Assembly (NCBI GenBank): GCA_021399445.1
Contig: JAJTUQ010000001.1
Span: 3,286,001-3,350,000 of the forward strand
DNA from: Xylogone sp. PMI_703
Taxonomy: Eukaryota > Ascomycota > Leotiomycetes
DNA length: 64,000 nt
Reading direction: 5' to 3'
Below the pieces are notes generated by a model. That model did not search any database. It was not told the origin of the DNA and saw only the letters and a list, made by a program, of their open reading frames with translations. The position numbers and the translations under genes were made by a program. How positions within the stretch are numbered: position 1 is the first letter of the stretch; each line of letters begins with the position of its first letter. Below, one piece after another: positions 10,471 to 22,249 of this stretch.

Positions 10471-11709
10471 TTACTCATATTGTTTAACCTGTTCTTCACA
10501 CCAGTCCCACCACTTCTGTGCGATACCAGTTCCTCCTTCAGATTCCGGCAAAGCGCCCTTTACAAGATCAGGTCGAAGAGGGGTAAAACGTCCCCAGGGA
10601 GAGACTTGAAGGCGATTACACATTAGCAGGGATCCTCATAAGGATAATGTCAATCAAGAAGACTTACTCCAAGCACCATTCTTTTCAAGAGTGACGTCCG
10701 GAGATAGGCCAGCAAAAAGCTCCGTGTATGCTCCCTTGATGGGAGGGTGAAGGATAAATTTGAAAATCATCAATTGCCAGCTCGGAACATGGCGTTGAAG
10801 GTCAGTTCTGAGGTTGCCGGGGTTGAGAGGCTAGATCCAATGTTAGTAGCTTCAAGAATTAGTATTTCTAAGCAGTCAAAGTAGACATACCGTGCTGATA
10901 ATCCCATCTTGTCCATATCGCCTAGCAATCTCCATGCTATGATAAACATTTCCAGCTTTGCTGACGCCATACTTATGCCACGCTCCCTTATTGACTTTGT
11001 AATCCAAGTTCGCCATGTCGACCCCACCACGGGGACTAAGTCCTTCGGCTGCAGATGAAGAGACATCCACAATTCTCACACTTCCAGCTGGCGAGGTTTT
11101 GGCAGTCTCGATCATCAATGGGAGCAGGAGCTTGGTAAAGAGATGCGGGGCGAGACAATTCGTTCCAAGCTGCAACTCATAGCCCTGCTTTGTCTTTGAA
11201 CCATCGGGTGGAACCATCACGCCAGCATTATTGAAGAGAACGTCCAATCTTTGCTCTTTTCCCAGGAACTCTTGCGCCGATGCCTTGATCCCGGAGAGGT
11301 CGTCCAGGTTGAGACGCAAGAAAATCAGATTACCTTTGGACTCTGGATATGCTGACTTGATCTTCTGGATTGCTGTCTTGGCCTTATCCTCGGATCTGGC
11401 CGCTACGTATACCTTGGCATTGTGAGAGAAGAGGATTTGAGCAAGCGCTTCGCCCACACCACTTGATGCTCCGGTAACAATGCAGATCTAGTCTTCTATG
11501 TTAGTATTAACCTTTCCTCAATTGATAATTTTGGGCATTGTCTTGAGGTATTTGAAGATACTCGTCGGAAAATCTCAATATCGAAAATCATACGACCAGG
11601 ACTGAGAAATCTAGGAACGAAAGAGACTAACTTTGCCCTCAAGGTCTGGAAGCTCCTTCTCTGTGAATTTGGGTGCCGGAGGGAACATTAAACTTAATTG
11701 GTTTCCCAT
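10471..11709 (-). CDS. Short-chain dehydrogenase/reductase (323 aa)
   Basis: Four reverse-strand exons: 11632-11709, 10891-11487, 10668-10830 and 10471-10604. The introns are 144, 60 and 63 nt. The Rossmann fold is complete: TGASSGVG at residues 31-38 for cofactor binding, NNAG at 112-115, a Ser-rich VSSS near 168-171, and the catalytic Y199-x3-K203. The sequence resembles the fungal retinol-dehydrogenase/WW-domain-oxidoreductase-like group, which has a C-terminal LNPGNLRTDLQ segment. NADP(H) preference is suggested by AARSEDK after the second strand. The N-terminus (MGNQLSLMFPPAP) is short and shows no strong targeting signal. The substrate is unknown. Confidence 0.88.
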
Positions 11710-12279
11710 AGCTTCAGATGCTGTTATATCCCACAAAATTAGAGTATATATTCATAGGATCCTTAATGAGCAGTTGATAGTTTGAAGAAAAGCGATAAAG
11801 ACCAGAAGATAGCACTGCAAACATCCACGTGCATCGGGGCGGGAGCTCGCTGCCCCGCGCCATTCGGCAGAGCCATTGTTCTCGTAACCTCCGATATGAC
11901 GTATAGGAAGTATACTTCCATATGTGCCGAAGTTTCCGTATATGAAGTTTGTCATAGTGGCTTCTTGGAAGAATGCGAGAAGCTGTGGTACCGAGGCTGA
12001 GATGGACTTGCGATGCTGAGCAGCCTTCTAGCCTTTCAATCCACACCATTGAGTGAGCGCATCACGTAAGACCACTGCTACGGGTCCCCTCCACACGGCG
12101 CGGCAGCTGCCGAGCATTGCAGGGCATCCTTGGCGTCTGTCTAGGCCATCAACAGCTTGACAACCCACTCAAACAAGTAAAAAAAGAAAATAGATCCAGC
12201 ATCACGTCGCATTCCAAATGACGCCTATCTGTTGCTAAAACGTCCCGAGTCTCGAGCCTCGGTCTCTTGAGTGTTTGTC
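11710..12279. promoter_or_regulatory. Divergent intergenic region, SDR and TBCD promoters
   Basis: 570 bp between divergent starts. Both the dehydrogenase and cofactor D genes must have their promoters here. There are no convincing frames, and I recognise no specific operator. Confidence 0.5.
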
Positions 12280-15200
12280 ATGGATGCTGCTGAAGAAGAT
12301 CAGGATGTCAAGCTGCAGCGAGCTTCTGCTGAGCTCATTGCAGACCTCCACAGGTCTCTTCAGCCCTTTCTCTGGAAGACAACAACGGACGGAAAATTGC
12401 ATATCAGGCGTCGTGTGCGATCTCGAGAGGCTGATAGACTGATAGCGCTGGTACTTCACACCACAATTCGCTGATCGTGAACTATTGCTAATATTCTTCG
12501 TTGGTGGGGTACAGCTCGAACCTTTCCAAGAACTTCCCCAGCTCCTCGATCCTCATCTCAACACTTTTGTTCCTGCCCTCTCCGATGCACTACTTGCGTT
12601 TCTACGAGCAAAGCCGAATCCGAGACCACTAGGTACGCAGCAGGTAGACAAGGAACATGCACACCAGCAGTTATTGATGCCGCTTTCCAAGGCAATATGC
12701 AGGTTGATATACACGTTCTGCAAGATAAGAGGTGAGAAGGTTATTGTCAGGTTCCTGAGCACTGAAACGAGGCACCTGGAACTGCTGCTCTCAGCCTTAG
12801 AAACTTACAGAGGGGATGTAAGTAGCGGAGATGGCCAAACGCAGGCGCAAATAAATATTTCAGGGGTCTGGGGATGGGAAGAGAGATATGTCGTTTTGCT
12901 ATGGCTTTCTCATCTTCTTCTAGCACCCTTTGACTTGACCTCTATATCGTCTTCCGATGATGTCCAGAAGGCGCCTATACCAGGTTTAACCTGGCCCCAG
13001 AAATTGCCTGGCGTCACTATTCGTGTTATATCATTGGCTATTACGTACCTCTCATCGTCTGGTAAAGAGAAAGATGCTGCGAAAGTCCTCCTCGTCCGTG
13101 TTGCTATGCGTCGAGATATGCAAGAGCTCGGTGTCCTGGATGCATTGGTGAAGTGGGCACTCTCCTGTCTTCGACCTTCCACCGAGGTAGCCGAGTCTAC
13201 CTATTATTATATTGGCGTTCTTTCTTTCCTTGCTGGGATTCTCGTCTCTTCAATCAATACATCTGATATGGATTCGTATTTGTTGAACATCTTCTATATC
13301 ATGCAAGATATTTCTACTCAAGAGAATGCAGTTTATGAGTCAGTGCGGTCTTCGGCTGTTGCTCGAAAGACGCTCATTAAAGTTTACCGGAGTATTTCTG
13401 TGCTTATTTTGCGGAAACCTGAGGCCATGGCTTCTTCTGAGATAGTAGAGAGTACTATCGGACAGATGCTCGAATTTCTCGCGGACCAAGCTACTCCAGT
13501 CAGACTTGCTGCTAGCAAGGCTTTGAGCATAATAACATTGAAGCTTCCCGAAGACATGGCTTCACAAGTAGTGGATGCTGTTTTAGAATCCTTGAATAAC
13601 AATGTTCTTTGGGTAGATCATCCAAATGTGGAACGCCGCCGTAATCTTTCTGCTGTTAATCCTCTAGAATGGCATGGACTGATCTTGACACTTTCACACC
13701 TTCTGTACCGACGATCTCCGCCTCCTCAGAGTCTTGCTGAAATTATTCCTGCACTATTACTAGGCCTTTCCTTTGAACAGCGGTCTACATCAGGCAGCTC
13801 CTTAGGAACAAATGTCCGCGATGCAGCCTGCTTTGGAATTTGGGCATTGGCTCGAAGATATACCACAATTGAACTGCAAGCCATATCCACAAATGAGATG
13901 TCAAAGAAAATCAGAGATGAGCATCAATCAGTGATCCAGATTCTTGCATCAGAGCTTGTAGTTTGTGCTTGCTTAGATCTAGCTGGAAATATCCGAAGGG
14001 GAGCCTCTGCAGCACTTCAAGAACTCATTGGCCGGCATCCTGATACAGTGGCTGAAGGTATTAGGGTAGTCCAAGTTGTTGATTATCACGCAGTAGCTCT
14101 TCGTTCAAGAGCAGTTCAGAGTGTGGCGCTTGAAGCCGCACAGCTCTCTCCATCTTATATGAATGGGCTAGTAGATGGGCTTTTTGGCTGGCGAGGTGTA
14201 GGGGATGCAGACGCTACTTCTCGGAGAAATACTGCTACCTCTCTTGGCCACCTAGTCTGGAAATCTTACCAAGGGCACCCTGAACCCGCATGGAAAGTAT
14301 TTTCAAATATTATTACCAGAATCGAGGGGCATATCAACGAATTAAAAGCTCGAGAAGTAGATATCCGACATGGTCTAGTCTTATGTCTATCTTCAGTTAT
14401 TGAGACCCTCAAGCCGCTCTTCGTAGCTTCCAATTTGGCATCTGAGCTTGCGAAGCCAACAGGAATGAAATCTCTCTTATCAGACATATTACGTCTCTCC
14501 GCCTCAATGCTCGAAGATGCTAGAAACTCGGCTTATAGGCGCCCAGAACTGCTAGCAGAGGCTATGAGTCGCTTGATGACTAGTCTTTATTCTATTTTAG
14601 CAGCAGATATGGTTTTTAAGGGTCTTCCGGTATCAGACTATCCAGTAGACACGTTTGAGCCAACTATAGCGACACTACATGTTGTAGATAGAGCTTATAA
14701 ACTTGGGTCTGCACCTAATACTGAGGTTTTAGGGTTAGTAAAAGGTTTACTGGCTAGCTGGCTTCATCGAAATGAGAAAGAGGTCATAGAGGCTGCATCG
14801 GATGCATCAGCTGGTCTGTTTATTCTCTTAAACGCGACTAAGAGAGAGGAGTTAGTCAAAGATTGGGCCGCGGTGGTCTCGGAAAATTCAAGTAGTAGAA
14901 CAGGCCAAGATAAAGGATATCTTTACGCTCTCTGGGACATAGTTCCATTCGCCGGTTCTTTGGGAAATGATATTTGCGATGCGATATATCATCGATGGAA
15001 AACAAGCCAGGACATTGAGACTCATTCTGCCATCCTTTCGTGCATATCTCGGAGAGTTCCAGAGGCACGGCTAGATACTATCTCTGATATGATTATTGCC
15101 GGTCTGGATGATTACACTACAGACTCGCGCGGCGACGTCGGCTCAATCGTACGGATTGAAGCCGTGAAAGCAGCTGCGCAGATTTGGCAGCCAGTTAAAG

Positions 15201-16027
15201 ATATGAATGAGATGAAGAAAGCCTTTTTCAATAAGGTCTTTGGTAAAGTTTTGAGACTTGCGACTGAGAAGCTAGATAAAGTCCGTATTGAAGGGCAGCA
15301 GGCCGTGGCAAGCGTATGCCGAGAGAATCCTGAATCGAGCACCTTCGCTTTGGCGTCTACATCCTCAGTTTCGTACTTCCGGTTTATTCTTGACATGGAG
15401 ACCCATGATTGGCTTGAAACAGGTCCTTATAAGCCCGAATGGCGTGCGGAGATGTTCGAGGGTTACAACACGTCAGCGGATACGGGGTCTGAGGATCTGG
15501 TTAGAGTGAGCAGAGCCGCGTTGGCAGATTTCTGCAGGAATGACGAAAATGTGAACCTCGTATGCCAGACGCTTTTCGAAGTTGTGAAGAAAAACTTGAG
15601 CAATGATAGAGTCCTTGTTCCCACCCTCGAAGTAATGGGGTTCCTGTTTGATATAGGTATTTTGCAGCAGAGCCCATTGAAGTAAGTAGAAATTCGCCCG
15701 GGTTATCGCGTTTATGTACATTTGACTAATCAACCGCACCTTCATAGCTGGCAATCCTTCACGCTATTGGTCCAGAAGGCACACTATAAGACTGGTAATG
15801 TACGAAAGTTGGAAGCGTGTATTAAAATGTATGGTGGGCTAGTTGAAGTGTACCCGGAAGAGGCATTAAAGAGGTTGACAGCGCTATTGATGCACCCTTT
15901 CCCGAGAGTTAGAAGTCAGGTTGTCGATACGCTATTCGTTGTCAGGGGCGTAGGGAGGGGGGTGAATTGGGGGAAGGGAAATAAGGAAGATGTGCAGAAG
16001 TTGAAGGAGGCGCTGGGAGTTTCATGA
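12280..16027 (+). CDS. TBCD: Tubulin-folding cofactor D (1205 aa)
   Basis: Exons 12280-12450, 12515-15681 and 15748-16027 give one frame. Introns are 64 nt (GTACTT...TACAG) and 66 nt (GTAAGT...CATAG). The long alpha-helical, HEAT/armadillo-like protein carries the hallmarks of TBCD (yeast Cin1, fission yeast Alp1): LLDPHL near the start, ADQATPVRLAASKALSIITL, VRDAACFGIWALARRY, then RRGASAALQELIGRHP, and the C-terminal domain with LTALLMHPFPRVRSQVVDTL. TBCD takes beta-tubulin from cofactor A or CCT and, with cofactors C and E, assembles the alpha/beta dimer. It acts in the cytoplasm and near microtubules. The length is normal for fungi. The ATG at 12280 is chosen because it gives MDAAEEDQDVKLQRAS, a typical acidic start. 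Confidence 0.92.
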
Positions 16028-16677
16028 GCATATGCTATCAACAATTGATTACACATATAGACCGTTTACGACTAGACTCAAATGGCATGTCAAATACTAC
16101 TGTAGAGATTGGGTATAGATATCAACTAGGCAAGTTCAAGCAGAGATGTATCCATCAAGATAAAGATAGGTTGAAGCATGCATGACAATCTAAAATAAGT
16201 GAATGTCGAAAAAATAATCAGCTCATATCTAATACTTAGAACGCTATAAACTAGGTCTTAAGGTTAATTCAAGGCTAAGTTGATAAACCTATAATTAGTC
16301 CAACAAATTCTTATTACAAGTATTTAATAAGTATGCACATATACCTTTTGCCTAAACACAAAAGTTACCTCGTTTCCTTTCTGGATATCTCATTGAGTAC
16401 ATGTTAATTCTCTTGGTGCGATTCGTAGACGTTAGGGCATGTCTTATTACTCCTCAATTATTTTAGGGGACCTCTCTCGGATCTGGCTCATCCTATTGGT
16501 TGGAATGCATCCCCTTTAGCTTCAAGCCAGGCCCAGCTGCGCGGGGTAAGACTAGCAAGGGCTTAAAAGCTTAAAAGCATGTGCAGCCTTTGCATTAATG
16601 TTAGTAAACATATAAACGTATTTGCATATATACCCAGAAAGTCTTGATCAGGCGTATTTAGGATCGCCATACCTATC
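16028..16677. other. Intergenic DNA upstream of the Zn2Cys6 regulator
   Basis: About 650 bp, AT-rich, with no coding frame. It includes the 3' flank of the cofactor D gene and the promoter of the regulator. Confidence 0.5.
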
Positions 16678-18258
16678 ATGAGCATCTCTCACAAGATTAT
16701 CCCACAGAAAACTGGCACAGGTCGACTCAAAGCCTGCGACTCGTGCCGTTACCGACATATTCGGTGCGAGTTTGATGGTCCTGGGGCTTGTATCTGCTGC
16801 GAGGCCTATGATTTGGAATGCAGCTTTGGTAAACGCAAGGATGAGATCTACAATGGCCGGCGGAGACGCAAAGCTAGAAAAAGGGTCAACACTGGTGCTG
16901 TCACTACGACGATATCTACGGCAGAGTCGACACAAATAGAGCTGGACCGGAGAGCAGATATCCGCCTGGCAGACGGTCATACTTCACCGTATCAGCAGAT
17001 GCTGGAAGTGTCTTCGGTGAATACATTATTATTAGATGCGTTCGAGTCTCCGCATGCGACACCGTCTATGGAGTCGATGGCGGACCCTTCAGCACTACCA
17101 GCACATGCTCATGATATAGCTTCTTCCAATGGAGGCTTAGCCGCAGCTACTAATACCACAACTGATACGGAATTTGACCAATTCTGCAAAGCGATGGTTG
17201 TTCCGTTTATCACTGACCCTACGGTTTTTGACAGGCCACGGTCAACATTATTAGATATTTGTTTGCAAATGGCCAATCCGAAGACGTCTGATCCGATCAA
17301 GGACAACTTAGTGGAAATCCTCTGTGTTGAGTTGAATAGCGCCGCTATAAGAGATGAGACAACGTGCTTGGCGTTGTTACTCGTGTCCATGCAAACAAGG
17401 GCAGCTCCTATCGCATCGTTGATCTCACAGCTATGTCTGACATATGCGTTATCTTTGGGGCCGGATTCTTCATCGGCCGAGTCTGCTTGTAACAAACTTC
17501 TGGCCAAAGTGATCATTGCCGATAGTTGGAACGCATTAGCTCAAAACTCAAAGCCTTCAATCCCACTGTCGTTACATCCTCCAAATCCGTTTTCAATCAA
17601 GACCGAAGAGTATATGCATCACATGTATAACTTGTCTTGTTTGCTGGATCGAATAATGCTATTTAATCACACAACAACCAACGAAGAACGGTTCAGAGTT
17701 GAATACGAACTCTGGTTCTTCCCTGTAGCACTCTCACAAAAATATATGTGGCTTTCACCTGCCTTCGCCAGCGTTGATGCCAATACTCTGCATGTGTGCT
17801 TCTGGATGCTGATTCTACTCTATTATATTCCTCACATTGGACGTCCTTACATGGGCCTTGATCCATCCATGGGTCTTTTGCTTCCCTTACAGCATTTTGG
17901 CAGAAACATAATGGTCGTAATGTTTGAGTTCAGAGAGACTTTATGGAACTGGCAGCCGGCTCGAGCAGCACTCCGGTTGTGTATAGAGAATCTTTGTGAC
18001 CTGGAAATCAAGTATGAGAGCGATGAGGTTGTTAGTGTTCTCAAGGAATTCGTCAAGCAAGCCAAGGCTCCTAGCATATTTCCACATTTTTCATCGGATA
18101 AGGAGCTCATGCTGTTAATAACAAAGGCAGAGCAGTGTGATAGGCCCGTTGTGCCCCGTAAATACGACAAGGCGACAGTGGTGTGGATGTTTCGAGATCT
18201 ACGAGTCATGTCTCTATCGATGCTACTCAACTTTAACTCTAAAGCCAGCAAGACCTGA
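16678..18258 (+). CDS. Zn(II)2Cys6 fungal transcription factor (526 aa)
   Basis: Single uninterrupted frame. The N-terminus holds a binuclear zinc cluster with C20, C23, C30, C38, C41 and C48 (C-x2-C-x6-C-x7-C-x2-C-x6-C), followed by a very basic linker (GRRRRKARKR, about residues 60-70) that should serve for DNA backbone contact and nuclear import. The rest is mostly helical without a sharply recognisable middle homology region, but residues ~200-500 have the hydrophobic pattern of such effector domains. It ends 109 bp from the convergent dioxygenase gene at 18368, and two dioxygenases plus a transporter follow. It is therefore the likely local regulator of that group. This is inference from position only. 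Confidence 0.9.
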   Translation: MSISHKIIPQKTGTGRLKACDSCRYRHIRCEFDGPGACICCEAYDLECSFGKRKDEIYNGRRRRKARKRVNTGAVTTTISTAESTQIELDRRADIRLADGHTSPYQQMLEVSSVNTLLLDAFESPHATPSMESMADPSALPAHAHDIASSNGGLAAATNTTTDTEFDQFCKAMVVPFITDPTVFDRPRSTLLDICLQMANPKTSDPIKDNLVEILCVELNSAAIRDETTCLALLLVSMQTRAAPIASLISQLCLTYALSLGPDSSSAESACNKLLAKVIIADSWNALAQNSKPSIPLSLHPPNPFSIKTEEYMHHMYNLSCLLDRIMLFNHTTTNEERFRVEYELWFFPVALSQKYMWLSPAFASVDANTLHVCFWMLILLYYIPHIGRPYMGLDPSMGLLLPLQHFGRNIMVVMFEFRETLWNWQPARAALRLCIENLCDLEIKYESDEVVSVLKEFVKQAKAPSIFPHFSSDKELMLLITKAEQCDRPVVPRKYDKATVVWMFRDLRVMSLSMLLNFNSKASKT

Positions 18259-18367
18259 TCTACAGCAAATCTCACAATCCAAATCATGTAGATTATATAT
18301 TTTACCACTACCGAGATAATACTCATATATACATCAGCACCACCTTCACATACGCGCATGAATCTCC

Positions 18368-19441
18368 CTAGGAAACCTTCGTTTCTGGAGGGAAATACCA
18401 GTTGTGTTCGTTTGGAATGGCATCGCTTAAATACTCTCCAGTCTCTCGAGCTCTCCTATCTTGCGTACCCTTTTCTGTCTGAATCTTGTAGCACTCCGGA
18501 TCCTGAGTTAAATTGAGAGTATATGGGATGGTCAGGTAGTCAATATTGTCGTCAATCCAGTCAACGCCTGCAAGAGACACCTTTTCCCACTTCTCCATTT
18601 TAGCTTTTAAACTCCTTGGGAAACCAACTCTCATTGGGCACCGATACCATTGTGCAAAATAGTCAACACTGGTCATGATCCGTGGTTTGTCTGTGTGGTT
18701 CGGCATCCCGGAATGCCAGAGCCTGAGATCACGAATGCAGATAGTACCCTTGAGAAGCGTAGGCTGCACTGGAGGCCGCACTTTGGCCCGTTCCTGGAAG
18801 AGATCCTCTCGAATCCACGCTGAGTTTGGACTGATGTGCTGGTCTCGTCGCTGGTGCTCATGTGTTCCTAGCCATATTTCGGTGGCACCATTCTCAGGGT
18901 ATGTGTCGTTTAAAAAGATATTGACAACAATTCCGAAGGGCATATCTGGCACAGCATGAGAGCTGTCAGCGTGGATGGCCTGCCGCATGGTAGCACCTCC
19001 AACAGCCACGTTGGAGCTCACAAATCTGAGCTCTGGTTTGGGACCCAATATGTTCTCGAGAACCGACATCAGGTGCTTGTTTGCATATATTTCCTCAGTG
19101 ACATACTCGTCGAGCAAGGGCATCTTCTGGGACATATTTTTCACAGCCTCGCCCTGGATATAACGTGCATGCTTCGAATTGGCATATTTGATGTTGTCCT
19201 CGTACATTCGATCATATAGCTTGTCTATGATTTCGTCTGGGATAGCATTCTCCAGACACACAAAGCCGTCCTGGTGGAAGTACTTAAGAGCGACCTGGAT
19301 AGTCTCGGCCTCGGTGGCGCCCGTTATAAGCTCCTCATTCGTGAGCCTGATGACAGCCGGGTCTTCGCGCAGATTGACTTTAGGAACCAGAGCTCCGTCG
19401 TGGTACTCTCTCGGTGCCTTGAGAGCGACGCTGGGAGACAT
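18368..19441 (-). CDS. Phytanoyl-CoA dioxygenase (PhyH) family oxygenase 1 (357 aa)
   Basis: Intact single-exon frame; the start is the ATG at 19441 (MSPSVALKAP). It is a non-haem Fe(II)/2-oxoglutarate oxygenase of the PhyH superfamily. Iron ligands are H157-x-D159 in QAIHADSS and H243 in LWHSGMPNHT. R254, eleven residues after H243, is placed to bind the 2-oxoglutarate carboxylate. No PTS1, PTS2 or signal peptide is evident, and the C-terminus is ETKVS. The neighbour at 20184 is a clear paralogue (shared YANKHLM, LGPKPELRF, NVAVGG, ENGATE, WLGTHEH, EKGTQDRRARETG). Such enzymes hydroxylate or desaturate small molecules in both secondary metabolism and catabolism. The substrate is unknown. Confidence 0.9.
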   Translation of the reverse strand: MSPSVALKAPREYHDGALVPKVNLREDPAVIRLTNEELITGATEAETIQVALKYFHQDGFVCLENAIPDEIIDKLYDRMYEDNIKYANSKHARYIQGEAVKNMSQKMPLLDEYVTEEIYANKHLMSVLENILGPKPELRFVSSNVAVGGATMRQAIHADSSHAVPDMPFGIVVNIFLNDTYPENGATEIWLGTHEHQRRDQHISPNSAWIREDLFQERAKVRPPVQPTLLKGTICIRDLRLWHSGMPNHTDKPRIMTSVDYFAQWYRCPMRVGFPRSLKAKMEKWEKVSLAGVDWIDDNIDYLTIPYTLNLTQDPECYKIQTEKGTQDRRARETGEYLSDAIPNEHNWYFPPETKVS

Positions 19442-20183
19442 GATGTAAAACTTTCTGTCCAAATTAGAATGGCGTTTATCAGTACCTACAGCTTTGCGTT
19501 ATGTATTTTATACTCGAATACCTAGCCGGGCAGAAAAGTGGTTATATACACTTGACTTGTCCATTCTACCCAAATAGATTGGTCCGGGAATAGCTCTGGC
19601 AGCCTTGGAAACGGTACATACATCATGGGTTTGGAACCAGTCCAGCGAAGTCTATTTATCCGGAATTCCGTTGTTTTAGGCCATTAGTGGGGGCTGCAGC
19701 TCCCCAGATTGTACTGTGGGGAAGTTGGTTTGCATACAGTAGATGAGCGGGGATGACTGCAGAAGTGGGTGCCAATATTCTGGTGCGGTACTGGGGTATT
19801 TAATCATACATTGGATTACACCAAATTTGCTATTGTAACGTATGTAGCTGTGTAAAATATCTACTGTACACCAAGGAAAACAGGACTCAAGCCGGGATTA
19901 GGACTTCAAGCCCATTTAGAATAGTCCTACAATCCCTATTGATAGGAATAACAAGAATCTTAGCATTAAGACTTGATAAGTGCATAAAGTAATCAAATAC
20001 GATCAGCGTACAATCGCTGTACTGAGAACAGCACTGAGATCTTGTGCAGATCTACTGAGTAAATCTTCAGCCAATTCGTAGGTTTATAAGGCTGTTAGGA
20101 GTTATTTTGAAGGGATCATCTCACTTCATCTTTCCTTGCCATCAAAATCCGTATAATATTCTTAAACTATATAGCACAGCTAA
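19442..20183. other. Intergenic DNA between the tandem dioxygenases
   Basis: 742 bp holding the promoter of oxygenase 1 and the 3' flank of oxygenase 2. One TACTGTAC octamer lies at 19862-19869. No gene is seen. Confidence 0.5.
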
Positions 20184-21287
20184 TTACTTCACCGTCATCG
20201 TTGGAGGGACCCAGAAATTCTCACCAGCCTTGATCTCGTCGCGGCTCTTCTCATAATCATACTTGCCCGTCTCACGAGCACGACGGTCCTGCGTCCCCTT
20301 CTCCGTATGGATGCGATACTCTTCCGGATCCTGGGTCATGTTAAGGAAAAATGGCACTGTGAGGTGATCCACATCGCCCTCTAACCACTCGATCCCGTCA
20401 AGAGAGATGTTTTCCCACTGCTCCATGATAGGTTTCATGGTGATCGGTAGCTGAGCATTCATGGGGCATTGGTACCATTGGGAGAAGTAATCCAGAGCCA
20501 ACATGATGCGACACTTGTCGGTATGGTTGGGCATTCCTGCATGCCATAGACGTAGATCGCGGATGCAAATACTACCTTTTCTTAAATGTGGGAAGAGCGG
20601 TGGTCGTACTTTGGCTCTTTCTTCCATATGTTCTTTTTTGATCCACGACATGCCTGGGACGTGTTGATCACGCTTTGCGTGTTCGTGCGTACCTAGCCAC
20701 AGCTCGGTGGCTCCGTTTTCAGGGAAGGTCTCCTGAAGGTAGATGTTGACCACGATACCAAATTGATTATCTGGAAAGGCGTGATAGACGTCTGCATGAG
20801 TTGCTTGCCTAGTAGTGCCTCCGCCTACAGCGACATTGCTGTTAATGAATCTCAACTCAGGCTTGGGGCCCAGGACATACTGCAATATCCTCATCAGATG
20901 CTTGTTAGCGTAGATATCTTGCGGCATGAACTCGGTGGTCATTGGTGGTCGCTGTGAGATGTTTCCAGATGTCTGACCCATATTCCATCTTCGATTTGGC
21001 ATAGATATAAACCACTCGTTGTCTTTACACATCTGCCGATAGATGTGGTCAACAATATCGTCTGGGATGGCGTTCTCCAAAACCAAGAACCCATCGCGAT
21101 GATAATACCTCAATGCCTCCTGGATGGAATCCCATCGCGTTTCACCAGACTTCAACTCATCGTCACTTAGCCTGACAACAACTGGCCCCGTCTCTACATT
21201 GCGTAGCTCCACTTGAGGGATGATGGCTCCGTCGTAATATTTGGTTGCTGGAACCGCCGACTCACTTTCTGTTGCAGCAGGTGCCAT
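20184..21287 (-). CDS. Phytanoyl-CoA dioxygenase (PhyH) family oxygenase 2 (367 aa)
   Basis: Intact single exon; the ATG at 21287 gives MAPAATESES. It is the same family as the gene at 18368, with iron ligands H164-x-D166 (THADVYHA) and H249 (LWHAGMPNHT), and R260 for 2-oxoglutarate. Compared with oxygenase 1 it keeps every catalytic position and the C-terminal EKGTQDRRARETGKY block but differs in the segment around residues 90-120 (EWFISMPNRRWNMGQTSGN), which in this fold may line the pocket. The same orientation and close spacing indicate an old tandem duplication followed by divergence of specificity. It is divergently transcribed from the transporter at 22250. Confidence 0.9.
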   Translation of the reverse strand: MAPAATESESAVPATKYYDGAIIPQVELRNVETGPVVVRLSDDELKSGETRWDSIQEALRYYHRDGFLVLENAIPDDIVDHIYRQMCKDNEWFISMPNRRWNMGQTSGNISQRPPMTTEFMPQDIYANKHLMRILQYVLGPKPELRFINSNVAVGGGTTRQATHADVYHAFPDNQFGIVVNIYLQETFPENGATELWLGTHEHAKRDQHVPGMSWIKKEHMEERAKVRPPLFPHLRKGSICIRDLRLWHAGMPNHTDKCRIMLALDYFSQWYQCPMNAQLPITMKPIMEQWENISLDGIEWLEGDVDHLTVPFFLNMTQDPEEYRIHTEKGTQDRRARETGKYDYEKSRDEIKAGENFWVPPTMTVK

Positions 21288-22249
21288 TTTCCACAGACAC
21301 AAAATTGTATTATTGATTCGACGAGAACCCTGTCTCTATTTGAGAGTAATTTTTGATGCCAAAACTCAACGATATTTTGACACGATGATATGTCTTATTG
21401 TCCGATGATATATCAGCTGGATGCACCACTAATCGTGAAGGCTTGAATACTCACACCACTCAATCCGGTTGGAATGCTTCCTCGTTCACGCCAACCTAGG
21501 TTATTGTCTCTCCGTGGTTGCGATATTCCGTTCGCCCATTGTTTTGTCAACCACCACCTCTACAACTAGCCATCTATATCTCCGCATTTACGCTTCGTTC
21601 CATTCTAGGTTCACGGGGTGCACTTCTTCCAACCACACAACTGTAGCCAAAGCAAGCTTTTCGGGCACAATACTACTACCCTGTTAGCAACCTGCATTAA
21701 GTATAGGTCACCCAATCGGCGCGAGTCGACAGTAATGGGGGATGCAGCCAAGATGAACCCCTGATGCTTCCCCGCTGAAGCAAGTACGGAACTCCGCACT
21801 TTTTCTAGACGGGCATTTTCAGTTCATTTCCCAAAAGTGCGGACTTCCTTCATTATGGACCAACCCCCAGTGCACTATGCTACGGCAGAGCCATGGACCA
21901 CGTAGCCATCCCATGGACGGCCAGCCCCGATCTGATAGCCGAGTATCAGGAATACCACTCTCGCAACGCCGACTCAAGATGTTCGGCCAACCAAGGACTA
22001 GGTATTAGCAACTCTCTCCTAGACTGTCTGTTAGACTATTTCTTAGACTGTTTTTTAAACATCTATGTTAGCGCTAGGATCTACCCCGCCTTTTTGATAT
22101 ACTTGTAGAGAAGTGGAATACTACCTTAAATACTGAATACTGAGCAGCCAGTATTCGAGAACCCTGGATCTTATATCTCCTCATTTCACATATCTTTCCA
22201 TCTCTGCAGAGTCCGGAAATCTACCAACTTTAACGACTCTGCTATAGCA
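21288..22249. promoter_or_regulatory. Divergent intergenic region, PhyH oxygenase 2 and MFS transporter
   Basis: 962 bp between two divergent starts, so it can carry shared control of oxygenase and transporter. Near 22019-22059 there is a short run of related units (CTAGACTGT, TTAGACTATTT, TTAGACTGTTT). The inverted pair AGTGCGGAC (21835-21843) and its relative near 21788-21800 is also visible. No gene is seen. Confidence 0.45.

Noticed and set aside
12910..15396. Several antisense frames inside the cofactor D gene
   Set aside because: They mirror the codon usage of the well-supported forward gene.
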